A stretch of 64,000 nt of DNA from Clostridium hydrogeniformans DSM 21757 (lineage in GTDB: Bacteria; Bacillota; Clostridia; Clostridiales; Clostridiaceae): contig NZ_JMLJ01000016.1 of assembly GCF_000686705.1 (NCBI RefSeq), positions 1 to 64,000 of the forward strand, in the 5' to 3' direction. A program made the translations under genes and the position numbers. Position 1 is the first letter of the stretch; each line of letters starts with the position of its first letter. Below the pieces are notes generated by a model. That model searched no databases, was not told the origin of the DNA, and saw only the letters and a list, made by a program, of their open reading frames with translations. Below are positions 17,114-26,229 of the stretch, piece by piece.

Positions 17114-18166
17114 ATGAAAAAGAAATTTATTATGGGAATAGGGATAGCTTTAGCTACTATGTTTATTTTTAGTGGGTGTGGAAATAAAACTTCGGCTTCA
17201 ACAAACAAAGCTAAAAAAGATTTAGTAGTGTATACACCTTTAGAAGAAGATCAGGTTAATGAATATTTACAAGGTTATAAGAAGATGCATCCAGAAATTG
17301 ATGTAAAAATAGTAAGAGACTCTACAGGAGTTATAACGTCAAAGCTTATAGCAGAGAAGGATAATCCAAAGGCAGATTTAGTATGGGGGCTAGCAGCTAC
17401 AAGTCTTTTAACTTTAGATAATAAAAATATGTTAGAGCCTTATGCTCCAAAAGGAGTAGAGAATATACAAGATAAATTTAAAGATAAGGGAGATACCCCT
17501 AAATGGGTAGGAATAGATGTTTTTGAGGCTGGAATAACTGTAAACAAAGAGGAGTTAAAAAGAAAAAACATACCTGTACCTAATAGTTTTGAAGAACTTA
17601 CAAGACCTGAATATAAAGGATTAATAACTATGCCAAATCCTGCATCATCAGGAACTGGGTATTTAACAGTAGCTGGAATGTTGCAAGTTTTTGGAGAGGA
17701 AAAAGGATGGAGCTATTTAGATAAACTTCACGAAAATATAGCAAACTATACTCATTCAGGATCAAAACCAGCAGTGCTATCTGCTAAGGGAGAGTATCCA
17801 ATAGGAATATCTCTAGCTTATAGGGGGATAAAAGAGAAAACTAAGGGATCACCAGTAGAAGTTATATTCCCTAAAGAGGGATTACCCTGGGATCTTGAGG
17901 CAAATGCTTTAATAAAGAAATCAGATATAAAAAGTGAGGCAAAAGAATTTTTAGATTGGGCAATATCAGATGACATAATGAAGGTATACCAAAAGAATTA
18001 TCCTATAGTTTCTATAAAAGGAGACTTTAGTTTACCTAATGAATACCCAAAGGATGCCTTAGATAAACTAGTTAAGAATGATTTTGTAAAATCAGCTAAG
18101 GATAGGGAAGGGACCTTAGATAAATGGACTAAAAAATATGATTCAAAGAGCGAACCTAAGAAATGA
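17114..18166 (+). CDS. phnS: ABC transporter substrate-binding lipoprotein, putative 2-aminoethylphosphonate-binding
   Basis: 350 residues. A lipoprotein signal peptide ends in FSGC with Cys22 as lipid anchor. The mature part is an iron/AEP-type type II binding protein (DLVVYTPLEEDQ, ADLVWGLAATSL, PNPASSGTGY). The permease, ATPase and PhnXW genes that follow in the same direction fix the likely ligand as 2-aminoethylphosphonate; ferric iron or thiamine would be the alternative for this fold. GGGAGGG precedes the ATG. First gene of the operon. Confidence 0.85.
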   Translation: MKKKFIMGIGIALATMFIFSGCGNKTSASTNKAKKDLVVYTPLEEDQVNEYLQGYKKMHPEIDVKIVRDSTGVITSKLIAEKDNPKADLVWGLAATSLLTLDNKNMLEPYAPKGVENIQDKFKDKGDTPKWVGIDVFEAGITVNKEELKRKNIPVPNSFEELTRPEYKGLITMPNPASSGTGYLTVAGMLQVFGEEKGWSYLDKLHENIANYTHSGSKPAVLSAKGEYPIGISLAYRGIKEKTKGSPVEVIFPKEGLPWDLEANALIKKSDIKSEAKEFLDWAISDDIMKVYQKNYPIVSIKGDFSLPNEYPKDALDKLVKNDFVKSAKDREGTLDKWTKKYDSKSEPKK

Positions 18167-18262
18167 TAACTTTAGTCAAGAAGAACTTTATATGGTTACT
18201 ATGTCAGCTCTTAATTTTAATTTGTATATAAAGAGATAATTTATATAGAAGGAGATATATGG

Positions 18263-19291
18263 ATGATAGACAGTGAGTATCTAAAAATTCAGGAATTAAG
18301 CAAAACCTTTGGAAGATTCAATGCCTTAAATAATATAAGTTTTACTGTAAAAGAAGGGGAGTTTCTTTGTCTTCTAGGACCATCTGGATGTGGGAAGACA
18401 ACCCTTCTTAGGGTACTAGCAGGACTTGAAAGCTGTGAAAAAGGAAGGATCTATTTAAAGGGAAGGGATATAACCAGTGAGCCTACAAGAAAGAGAGGTT
18501 TAGGTATAGTGTTTCAATCTTATGCATTATTTCCTAATATGACTGCTTTTGAAAATATATCTATTGGGCTTAAAGAAAAGAAAATAGACAAGCTATCAAT
18601 TAATAATAGAGTTAAAGAAGTTTTAGATCTTGTGGAGTTAGAAAATTGTAAGGAGAAATATCCAAAAGAAATGTCAGGAGGGCAACAACAAAGAGTAGCT
18701 CTTGCTAGGGCTTTAGCCTTATCACCAGATTTCTTGCTACTAGATGAGCCATTATCAGCTTTAGACGCAAAGGTAAGGGCTAAACTTAGGTATGAGATAA
18801 AAGAGTTACAACAAAAGCTAGGTATAACAACTATAATGGTAACTCATGATCAAGAGGAAGCTTTATCTATGGCGGATAGGATAGTAGTTATGAATAACTC
18901 TAAAATAGAGCAGATAGGCACTCCTTTGGATATATACAAAAATCCTTGCAATAACTTTGTAGCAGACTTCATAGGAGTTACTAATTTTATAGAAAATGAA
19001 AATATATTTGGGTCTTATGGCTCCATAAGACCAGAGGATTTTTTAATAACTAGAGAAAACATAAAGAACTCAAGACCCTCTATAATAAAGTCCATGGAGT
19101 TTAGAGGAGGATTCTATAGGATATTTGTAAATCTTTTAAGCACTAATGATATAAGTAAAGAAATTATAGCAGATATACCTTGGTATGATTGTGATTCATT
19201 GAATCTAAGAGATGGGGATAAAATTTATTTATCTATAAGGCAAAATAAAAAGGAAGTATATGTTGATGATAAAATACTGGGATGTGTGTAG
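18263..19291 (+). CDS. phnT: ABC transporter ATP-binding protein, putative 2-aminoethylphosphonate importer
   Basis: 342 residues. Walker A GPSGCGKTTLL at about 37-47, Q-loop VFQSYALFPN, signature MSGGQQQRVALARAL, Walker B LLLDEPLSALD and switch His in VTHDQEEA. A TOBE-like regulatory tail follows residue 240. It powers import through the permease encoded next. AAGGAG lies upstream of ATG 18263; the ATG four bases earlier runs into a stop. Confidence 0.88.
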   Translation: MIDSEYLKIQELSKTFGRFNALNNISFTVKEGEFLCLLGPSGCGKTTLLRVLAGLESCEKGRIYLKGRDITSEPTRKRGLGIVFQSYALFPNMTAFENISIGLKEKKIDKLSINNRVKEVLDLVELENCKEKYPKEMSGGQQQRVALARALALSPDFLLLDEPLSALDAKVRAKLRYEIKELQQKLGITTIMVTHDQEEALSMADRIVVMNNSKIEQIGTPLDIYKNPCNNFVADFIGVTNFIENENIFGSYGSIRPEDFLITRENIKNSRPSIIKSMEFRGGFYRIFVNLLSTNDISKEIIADIPWYDCDSLNLRDGDKIYLSIRQNKKEVYVDDKILGCV

Positions 19292-19295
19292 TGAT

Positions 19296-21008
19296 ATGAG
19301 AAGTAATTTTATGAGGTTTTTTTCTAAAGATAAGTTACTAAAATACATGATGATTTACTCTATGGTTATATTTCTAATGGTAGTAATGGTTCTACCCCTT
19401 GTAACATTATTTACAACAGCCTTTAAAAATCAGGCTGACGAATATGTAGGAATTCAAAATATACTCTCATATTTAAGCTCTGAAGCAACAAAGTATTCTT
19501 TAAAGAACACCATTAGTGTTTCTCTATGGACAACTGTAATAACAGTAATATTAGCCTTTTTATATGCTTACGGATTGACTAGAACTAATATAAAGGCAAA
19601 AGGAATATTTAAGTATATAGCCCTATTACCTTTATTTGCTCCAACTATGTTATATGGAATAGCCCTGATATATTTATTTGGAAACAAAGGCCTGGTAACT
19701 ATGTACTTAGGGATAGACATAGGATTATATGGGTTTAAGGGAATAGTGATCTCAGAGATTTTATATGCATTTCCCCAAGTATTTTTAATATTATATATAT
19801 CTTTAAAGACTGTTGACTTTAGACTCTATGAGGCAGCAGAAACTTTAGGTGTATCAAATATTAAGAAGTTTTTCTATATAACTCTTCCAAATATAAAATA
19901 TTCAATAATAAGTTCTGCTTTTGTTAGTTTCACCCTAAGCTTTACAGACTTTGGTGCTCCAAAAGTTGTAGGAGGTAGCTACAATGTTTTAGCCACTGAT
20001 ATATTTAAACAGGTAGTAGGACAACAAAATATAAATATGGGAGCAGTGGTTGGAATTATACTTTTAATCCCAGCATTATTATACTTTGTTGTAGATAGAT
20101 TCAGTGAAAATAAGAGAAAAGATGGAGCTGTTAATGCTAAATCTGTAGATTATAAAATAAGGAACAATAGGTTAAGAGACAGGTCTATGACTTTATATTG
20201 TAGTCTTATAAGTTTATTCTTTCTAGCACTTATATTTATGATAGTATATGTATCTTTGGTTAAAATTTGGCCCTATGACTTAAGTATAACCTTTAGTAAT
20301 TACACCTTTAATAACTCTACAGGAGATGGCTTAACTGCCTATACAAATAGTCTTAAAATGTCACTGATAACAGCGTTTATAGGAACAATAATAAGTTTTT
20401 CTAATGCTTATATTATAGAAAAGTTTAAAGAGCTTAAGCTACTTAGAACCGTAGGGTATTTAATATCTATAGTACCTTTAGCAGTACCTGGTCTAGTTAT
20501 AGGACTTTCTTATATATTTTTCTTTAACTCACCTAATAATCCTTTTAACTCTATATACGGAACAATGGCTATATTAGTATTAGCCAATGTATTTCATTTT
20601 TACTCAGTACCATTTATAACATCTATGACAGCTATGAAAAAGCTAGATAAAGAATTTGAAGATGTTTCAGAATCTTTAAGCCTACAATTTTATAAAACAT
20701 TATTTAAAGTAACTATACCAATGTCTATAACAGCTCTTTTAGAAATATTTATGTATTATTTCACAAATTCAATGGTGACTATATCAGCTCTAGTTTTCCT
20801 GTATTCTCCAGAACTTAAGTTAGCTACTATATCAATGATAAATTTAGATGATGCAGGAAATACATCCTCATCAGCAGCTTTAGGAGTTCTTATTATAATA
20901 ACCAATATAATAGTTCGTTGCTTATATGAGATTTTAAGTAAGAAATTAGTTAATGAGAGAACTAATAAGAAGGAAACACAGGTTTTAATAAAAACTGTGG
21001 AAGCATAG
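19296..21008 (+). CDS. phnU: ABC transporter permease, two fused membrane domains
   Basis: About 570 residues with two homologous halves of about six membrane segments each; both carry a BPD-type ATPase-coupling loop (EAAETLGVSNIKKFFYITLPNIKYS in the first half, EFEDVSESLSLQFYKTLFKVTIPMS in the second). Transporters of this group often have two separate permeases (PhnU and PhnV); here one chain supplies both. ATG 19296, 4 bases after the ATPase stop, is preferred over an overlapping start at 19260. The PhnXW gene follows after 12 bases. Confidence 0.85.
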   Translation: MRSNFMRFFSKDKLLKYMMIYSMVIFLMVVMVLPLVTLFTTAFKNQADEYVGIQNILSYLSSEATKYSLKNTISVSLWTTVITVILAFLYAYGLTRTNIKAKGIFKYIALLPLFAPTMLYGIALIYLFGNKGLVTMYLGIDIGLYGFKGIVISEILYAFPQVFLILYISLKTVDFRLYEAAETLGVSNIKKFFYITLPNIKYSIISSAFVSFTLSFTDFGAPKVVGGSYNVLATDIFKQVVGQQNINMGAVVGIILLIPALLYFVVDRFSENKRKDGAVNAKSVDYKIRNNRLRDRSMTLYCSLISLFFLALIFMIVYVSLVKIWPYDLSITFSNYTFNNSTGDGLTAYTNSLKMSLITAFIGTIISFSNAYIIEKFKELKLLRTVGYLISIVPLAVPGLVIGLSYIFFFNSPNNPFNSIYGTMAILVLANVFHFYSVPFITSMTAMKKLDKEFEDVSESLSLQFYKTLFKVTIPMSITALLEIFMYYFTNSMVTISALVFLYSPELKLATISMINLDDAGNTSSSAALGVLIIITNIIVRCLYEILSKKLVNERTNKKETQVLIKTVEA

Positions 21009-21020
21009 GGAGGTATAAAT

Positions 21021-22913
21021 ATGAAACTTAATAATATAAAAGGGGTATTTTTAGATTGGGCAGGTACCACAGTAGACTATGGATGCTTTGCTCCCATTCA
21101 ATGTTTTATGAAGGTATTTAAGGATGAGGGAATAGATGTTTTTGTAGAAGAAGCTAGACAACCTATGGGTCTTAAGAAGAGAGACCACATAATAGAAATG
21201 CTAAAAATAGATAGGATAAATAACCTATGGAATAAACATTTTGGTAGGCAGTGGAATGAGGATGATATAAATAGGATGTATAAGAGATTTGAGGAAGATA
21301 TTTTATTAATACTTCATAACTATGCTGAACCTATAAAAGGAGCAATAGAACTTACTAATATATTAAGAGAAAATAATATAGCCATAGGTTCTACATCAGG
21401 GTATACAAAGTCTATGATGGATATAGTAGCTAGTAATGCTAAAGATAAAGGGTACTACCCTGATTATATAGTAGCTGCCGATGAAGTTAAGGCGGGAAGG
21501 CCTTACCCCTACATGATATATAAAAATGCAGAAAACTTATCAATATATCCATTAAATAAATGTGTAAAGATAGGAGATACCATAAGTGATATAAAGGAAG
21601 GGGTAAATGGAGGGTTAATTACTATAGGAATAATAAAGGGAGGATCTGAGCTGGGTCTTAGAGAAGAGGAGGTAAAGTCCCTAAGTAAAGAGGATCTTAC
21701 AAGAAGAATGGATATAGTAAGAGATAAATTTTTAAAAGCTGGAGCTAGTTATGTGGCAGATTCCTTAGAAGATGTAAAAGATATTTTATATAATATAGAT
21801 AAGATACTGGGTATTAGCACTACAGAGGAAAGGAAATTACTATTTACTCCAGGTCCATTAAGCACATCAGAAGGGGTTAAAAAGGTAATGGATTATGACT
21901 ATTGTACCTGGGATGATGAGTATAAAAATTTAACTGAAAAAATAAGAGCTTCAATTGTTAACATAGCAACTAAAAATACAAAAGAATATACAACTGTTCT
22001 TCTTCAGGGAAGTGGTACCTATTCAGTAGAAGGGACTTTATCTACAGTTGTTCCTAAGGGTAAAACTTTATTAATATGTAGCAATGGAGCTTATGGGGAA
22101 AGAATGATAGAAATTTGTGAAGCTGAAAGTATTGCTTATATAGCATATAAGGAAGAATATAAAAATCCATTAAGTATAGAGACGATAAGTGAAATAATAG
22201 ATAAAAATAAAGATATATATGCCTTAGCAATGATTCACTGTGAAACAACTACAGGAATGTTGAACCCTGTAAAAGAGGTAGGAGAAATCACAAAGAAGCA
22301 TAATATTTTATTTATAGTGGATGCAATGAGTAGTTTTGGTGGAATACCTATGGATATAAGTGATTTTAATATTGATTTTTTAATAAGCTCTTCTAATAAG
22401 TGTATTGAGGGAGTACCAGGATTCGGATTTATAGTATGTAAAAGGAGTGAAATTGAAAGGTGTAAAAATAATAAGAGAACACTATCCTTAGATATATATG
22501 ATCAATGGAGAGTCATGGAAGATACCAAGGGAAAGTGGAGGTTTACATCACCTACACACGTTGTTACAGCTTTTTATAAGGCATTAAAGGAACTTGAGGA
22601 TGAAGGTGGTGTAGAGGAGAGATATAAAAGATATAGTAAAAATCAAAAGCTTTTAGCTGAAAGCCTTAAGGAGATAGGCATAAATTCAATAATAGATAAA
22701 ACTGTACAATCCCCTATAATAACAACCTTCATATATCCTAATAATATAAACTTATCCTTTAATGAGTTTTACAAAAAGCTTAAAGAAAGAGGATTCATAA
22801 TATACCCTGGAAAGCTTACAAAAGAAAACACCTTTAGAGTGGGAAATATAGGAAAAATATATGAATGGGACATAAGAAATCTTAGCCTATGTATAAAAGA
22901 AATCCTGAGCTAA
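21021..22913 (+). CDS. phnXW: Fused phosphonoacetaldehyde hydrolase / 2-aminoethylphosphonate-pyruvate transaminase
   Basis: 630 residues. Residues 1-262 are phosphonatase PhnX of the HAD superfamily: nucleophile D12 in FLDWAGTTVDYG, the Schiff-base lysine region MGLKKRDHI, SGYTKSMM and KIGDTISDI. Residues about 270-630 are transaminase PhnW: FTPGPLSTSEGV, GSGTYSVE, HCETTTGMLNP, VDAMSSFGG, and PLP lysine K460 in SSSNKCIEGVPG. PhnW turns 2-aminoethylphosphonate into phosphonoacetaldehyde and PhnX cleaves its C-P bond to acetaldehyde and phosphate, so the fusion would pass the intermediate on within one polypeptide. GGGAGG precedes the ATG. Last gene of the operon. Confidence 0.93.
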   Translation: MKLNNIKGVFLDWAGTTVDYGCFAPIQCFMKVFKDEGIDVFVEEARQPMGLKKRDHIIEMLKIDRINNLWNKHFGRQWNEDDINRMYKRFEEDILLILHNYAEPIKGAIELTNILRENNIAIGSTSGYTKSMMDIVASNAKDKGYYPDYIVAADEVKAGRPYPYMIYKNAENLSIYPLNKCVKIGDTISDIKEGVNGGLITIGIIKGGSELGLREEEVKSLSKEDLTRRMDIVRDKFLKAGASYVADSLEDVKDILYNIDKILGISTTEERKLLFTPGPLSTSEGVKKVMDYDYCTWDDEYKNLTEKIRASIVNIATKNTKEYTTVLLQGSGTYSVEGTLSTVVPKGKTLLICSNGAYGERMIEICEAESIAYIAYKEEYKNPLSIETISEIIDKNKDIYALAMIHCETTTGMLNPVKEVGEITKKHNILFIVDAMSSFGGIPMDISDFNIDFLISSSNKCIEGVPGFGFIVCKRSEIERCKNNKRTLSLDIYDQWRVMEDTKGKWRFTSPTHVVTAFYKALKELEDEGGVEERYKRYSKNQKLLAESLKEIGINSIIDKTVQSPIITTFIYPNNINLSFNEFYKKLKERGFIIYPGKLTKENTFRVGNIGKIYEWDIRNLSLCIKEILS

Positions 22914-22918
22914 TATTG

Positions 22919-23035
22919 GGGACGGTTAACAACTTTTATGAATAAATAAAGTAACTATAAAGAAATAATTAGGGACGGTTAACATTTTTTATATGAGTAA
23001 AATAAGATACAGGTATTTTAATGGGGACGGTTAAC
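22919..23035. repeat. REP-like repeats, three direct copies (22919-22930, 22972-22983, 23024-23035)
   Basis: Three copies of GGGACGGTTAAC in the same orientation, spaced 53 and 52 bases. The first starts 5 bases after the phnXW stop. The regular spacing resembles a tandem array. Confidence 0.88.
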
Positions 23036-23237
23036 AACTTATTTCTAAAGAAAACCAAACTTTAGAGAAGTATTTTATTTAAAATAAATTTTGAGTGGTT
23101 TATTATATGAAAGTAATAATTACTATATCTAACATTTAAGATGAGGACTACCAATGATATAAAGAGTATAAATCGGGTAGGGATAAGTCATAGATTAAAA
23201 TACATAAGAGAAATAATATAAGTTTAAAAATTAGTTA

Positions 23238-23249
23238 GGGACGGTTAAT
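23238..23249. repeat. REP-like repeat, variant
   Basis: GGGACGGTTAAT, differing at the last base, same variant as at 6947-6958. Confidence 0.8.
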
Positions 23250-23273
23250 ATTTTTAATTTATAGAAAAAAATT

Positions 23274-23324
23274 AAGTAGTATGATAAAGATAAAAAAATT
23301 TAAACTTTATCATACTACTTTTTT
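23274..23324. terminator. Bidirectional intrinsic terminator
   Basis: A 16-bp perfect stem AAGTAGTATGATAAAG with T-run on the plus strand (CTTTTTT) and a T-rich run on the minus strand, directly beyond the acyltransferase stop. Confidence 0.9.
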
Positions 23325-23325
23325 A

Positions 23326-24450
23326 TTAAATACTAGCTTTTAATGAATTATTTTTCATATAAAAACTTATAGAGTCATATAAAACTTTTAATAAAGCAGG
23401 AATTAGAACTCCTGCAATAGTATATAAAACCCACCAATTATCATAACCAGATATTATAGGATATTCTGAAAGCATATTAATAGGATGTGAGTAAATTAAT
23501 ATATTAATATAGCTTACAAATTTAAAAGATAAAAAGTGAAGAGCCATTATAATAACAGAGTTTTTACCTATATATTCTAGTGAAGACATTGCTTTATAGT
23601 TTTTTCTGCATAAAAACTTTGCTATATATAAATTACAGTAAACTCCAGTACAAGGTAGTAGAATAAGATAAATAGGGTTAGTAAAGGTGTAACTAGAAAT
23701 ATCTATAAATATATCCTTAGTTAAATACATTATTATTAAGCAAACTATAAAACCATATATATTCATTGGAATTTTATCCTCATATTTTTTATATAAGTAT
23801 CCTATATAGTAACACATAAGCATAAGTAAAGTTCTGGTATCAACTATGGCTAGGATAGGATTTACTAAACGAATATTATAACCTCTTAATATAACTTCTA
23901 GATTAAAACCCTTCTTGAACAATAGGAACGAACTTAAATAAATACCTAAGATTACTAAATGCTTTAAATTATCATTTTTAACATTTAGTTTTTTTAAGAT
24001 TAAACTTATCAATAAAAATAATATATTTACGAAGAAAAGAGATTTTAAAAACCAGAATGCACCAAGCATCATATCATCAGTATAACTAAAAGAAAGTAAT
24101 GTTTTTAACAATACTAAAAATTGTTTTAATTCAGTTATAGGAACTACTTGATCAGATGTGTATACATTAATGTTAATTAATAAGTTTCTGATAAGTACGA
24201 AAAAAAGTTCATATAATACAAAGGTTAAATATAAGGACTTAAATCTTCTTTTTACAAAGTCTAAAGGCCTGTCTAAGTATTTATCTTTAAAAAAGTATCC
24301 TGATATGAAAAAGAATAATGGCATATGATAGGAATAAATTATGGATGTAAAAGGAGAACTAGCATGTCCCATAACCACTGCTATGATCCCAAGAGCTTTT
24401 AATAAATTCATATACTTACTTTGATTATTACATTGACTACTATCCTTCAA
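23326..24450 (-). CDS. Acyltransferase 3 family membrane protein
   Basis: About 374 residues, around ten membrane segments. The opening MNLLKALGIIAVVMGHASSPF and YSYHMPLFFFISGYFF carry the catalytic-type His and the hallmark motifs of the acyltransferase-3 family, which O-acylates cell-surface sugars and peptidoglycan at the membrane. The TTG at 24450 is preferred as start because AAGGAG lies 8 bases before it; the in-frame GTG at 24459 overlaps that site. Substrate unknown. Confidence 0.85.
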   Translation of the reverse strand: MKDSSQCNNQSKYMNLLKALGIIAVVMGHASSPFTSIIYSYHMPLFFFISGYFFKDKYLDRPLDFVKRRFKSLYLTFVLYELFFVLIRNLLININVYTSDQVVPITELKQFLVLLKTLLSFSYTDDMMLGAFWFLKSLFFVNILFLLISLILKKLNVKNDNLKHLVILGIYLSSFLLFKKGFNLEVILRGYNIRLVNPILAIVDTRTLLMLMCYYIGYLYKKYEDKIPMNIYGFIVCLIIMYLTKDIFIDISSYTFTNPIYLILLPCTGVYCNLYIAKFLCRKNYKAMSSLEYIGKNSVIIMALHFLSFKFVSYINILIYSHPINMLSEYPIISGYDNWWVLYTIAGVLIPALLKVLYDSISFYMKNNSLKASI

Positions 24451-24587
24451 GAAAACCACTCCTTAAATTAAGAAAATAATATTAGAAAAATTATCCTATA
24501 AAATTTTACTTTATACTATAAGATAATTCAATATAGTTAACATACTTTTAAAGAGAAGCAGAAAGGGTATATAAATAACTTAGAAAT

Positions 24588-24756
24588 GTTAACCGTCCCT
24601 AAAAAATTAATAGGATTAGGGGATTAGGGGATTAGGGGATTAAAATAGGTTAAATGTCTCTGAGAATGAAAATTGATAAAGGCTTAAAATATGTTAACTG
24701 TCCCTAAGGTAATAAGATCAATAAAAGATTAAGGTCTAAAATATGTTAACCGTCCC
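24588..24756 (+). repeat. REP-like repeats, three direct copies (24588-24599, 24693-24704, 24745-24756)
   Basis: GTTAACCGTCCC at 24588 and 24745 and the variant GTTAACTGTCCC at 24693, all in one orientation; the last two are 52 bases apart. These are the rightmost copies in the window. Confidence 0.85.
24613..24642 (+). repeat. Short tandem repeat, GGATTAGG x 3.75
   Basis: Three perfect 8-base units GGATTAGG followed by GGATTA, between two REP-like copies. Likely a slippage-prone microsatellite. Confidence 0.9.
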
Positions 24757-24757
24757 C

Positions 24758-24797
24758 AAAGTGTATTGATACATTTTAAAGTGTAGGGGTACATTTT
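24758..24797 (+). promoter_or_regulatory. Tandem 20-bp operator-like repeats before pdxS
   Basis: Two adjacent 20-base units, AAAGTGTATTGATACATTTT and AAAGTGTAGGGGTACATTTT, differ only in the central four bases. Each is a near-palindrome TGTA-N4-TACA. The position, 61 bases before the pdxS ATG, fits a repressor or MocR-type activator (PdxR) site, but the regulator is not in the window. Confidence 0.5.
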
Positions 24798-24857
24798 GAG
24801 ATTAAAACATCTCAAGGTAATATATGGATAAAATGAAACTTAGGGGGTTATATAAAA

Positions 24858-25721
24858 ATGGTGGATTTTAATAAAAAATTAGGAGAAAAGCTTCAGGGTG
24901 GAGTAATAATGGATGTAGTAAATAAGGAACAAGCAATTATTGCTGAAAAGGCAGGAGCCTCTGCAGTTATGGCACTTGAAAGAGTTCCATCTGATATTAG
25001 AAAAGAGGGGGGAGTGGCTAGAATGTCTGACCCAAAACTTATAAGAGAAATAAAAGAATCAGTTTCTATACCTGTAATGGCAAAGGTTAGGATTGGGCAT
25101 TTTGTAGAAGCTCAAATATTAGAGTCCTTAGGAATAGATTATGTGGATGAGAGCGAAGTATTAACGCCAGCAGATAAATCTTTTCATATAAATAAAAAAA
25201 CTTTCAATATACCTTTTGTATGTGGAGCTAAGAATTTAGGAGAGGCATTAAGGAGAATAGGAGAGGGAGCTTCTATGATAAGAACAAAAGGAGAGGCTGG
25301 GACAGGTAACATTGTAGAGGCTGTAACCCATATGAGACAAATGTCAGAAGATATTAGTAAAGTTGTCCATGCAAAAGAAGAGGAGCTTATGACCATAACT
25401 AGGGATATGAGGGCACCCTATGACTTAATTTGCTATGTCCATATTAATAAAAAGCTTCCAGTAGTTAATTTTGCTGCAGGGGGAGTAGCCACACCAGCAG
25501 ATGCAGCTCTTATGATGCAGTTAGGTTGCAATGGTGTCTTTGTAGGATCAGGAATATTTAAATCTGAAAATCCTGAAAAGAGAGCAATAGCAATAGTAGA
25601 GGCAGTTAAGAATTATAATAATCCAAAGATAATAGCAGAACTCTCAGAGGATTTAGGAACAGCTATTTTAGGCGACACAATAGAAAGCTTGGAAAGTAGG
25701 TATTCAGAAAGAGGATGGTAA
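24858..25721 (+). CDS. pdxS: Pyridoxal 5'-phosphate synthase subunit PdxS
   Basis: 287 residues, full-length PdxS. Conserved segments include [17 protein letters not shown], the active-site lysine K76 in [22 protein letters not shown], the second lysine region [12 protein letters not shown] and [16 protein letters not shown]. It makes PLP from ribose 5-phosphate, glyceraldehyde 3-phosphate and ammonia. The ammonia normally comes from the glutaminase PdxT, usually encoded directly downstream; here the following 500 bases hold no gene. AGGGGG precedes the ATG. Confidence 0.95.
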   Translation: MVDFNKKLGEKLQGGVIMDVVNKEQAIIAEKAGASAVMALERVPSDIRKEGGVARMSDPKLIREIKESVSIPVMAKVRIGHFVEAQILESLGIDYVDESEVLTPADKSFHINKKTFNIPFVCGAKNLGEALRRIGEGASMIRTKGEAGTGNIVEAVTHMRQMSEDISKVVHAKEEELMTITRDMRAPYDLICYVHINKKLPVVNFAAGGVATPADAALMMQLGCNGVFVGSGIFKSENPEKRAIAIVEAVKNYNNPKIIAELSEDLGTAILGDTIESLESRYSERGW

Positions 25722-26229
25722 TACTTATTAAGTATATAGATTAACCTAAAAGCTTATATTTATTATTTTATAAGTCATAATTTAAACTGTTATGCTACTT
25801 AAGCTTTAAAGCAGTGAAAATTTGTGTTTTTAAATCATAAAATTTTAAAATCAAAAAGATAGAAGCTACTGTCTTAAAGAGTTTTAATTAATTAGCACAA
25901 GAAATTAATTAAATTTAAATTAAATCAAGCATAACCTTAAGATAAGCGAGAAGTAGTTAATGGATTAAGGGAATGTTAGATTAATAAAACTATTACTAAA
26001 ATAGTAAAACTATATAAATATAATAAGCTTATGTTAAAGAAATGAAATTACATTAGAATACCTCCTAATTTTTAATTAATTATGAAAGTAGTAAAAGATT
26101 ATATTGAGTTAGCAAGCAAATAGAATAAAACATATAATAATATTATATGTAAAAATTAAGCATTAAAGTATTAGCTTTACAATACGATATTAATTGATAT
26201 AGGAAAATTTAGAGATTGGGGGGTTTTTA
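25722..26229. other. Gene-free region after pdxS, about 500 bp
   Basis: No pdxT or other gene. A 37-base segment at 25787-25823 resembles 32391-32427 (roughly three quarters identical), a candidate diverged repeat. No clear terminator was found. Confidence 0.5.

Larger units (their letters stand above)
22914..23325. other. Intergenic region with four REP-like repeats and terminator
   Basis: Gap between convergent phnXW and the acyltransferase gene. It carries four repeat copies, all in one orientation, and the bidirectional terminator at 23274-23324. No gene seen. Confidence 0.7.
24451..24857. other. pdxS upstream region with repeats and operator-like sequences
   Basis: Contains three REP-like copies, a short GGATTAGG tandem repeat and a 20-bp direct repeat ahead of pdxS. 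No gene seen. Confidence 0.7.
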
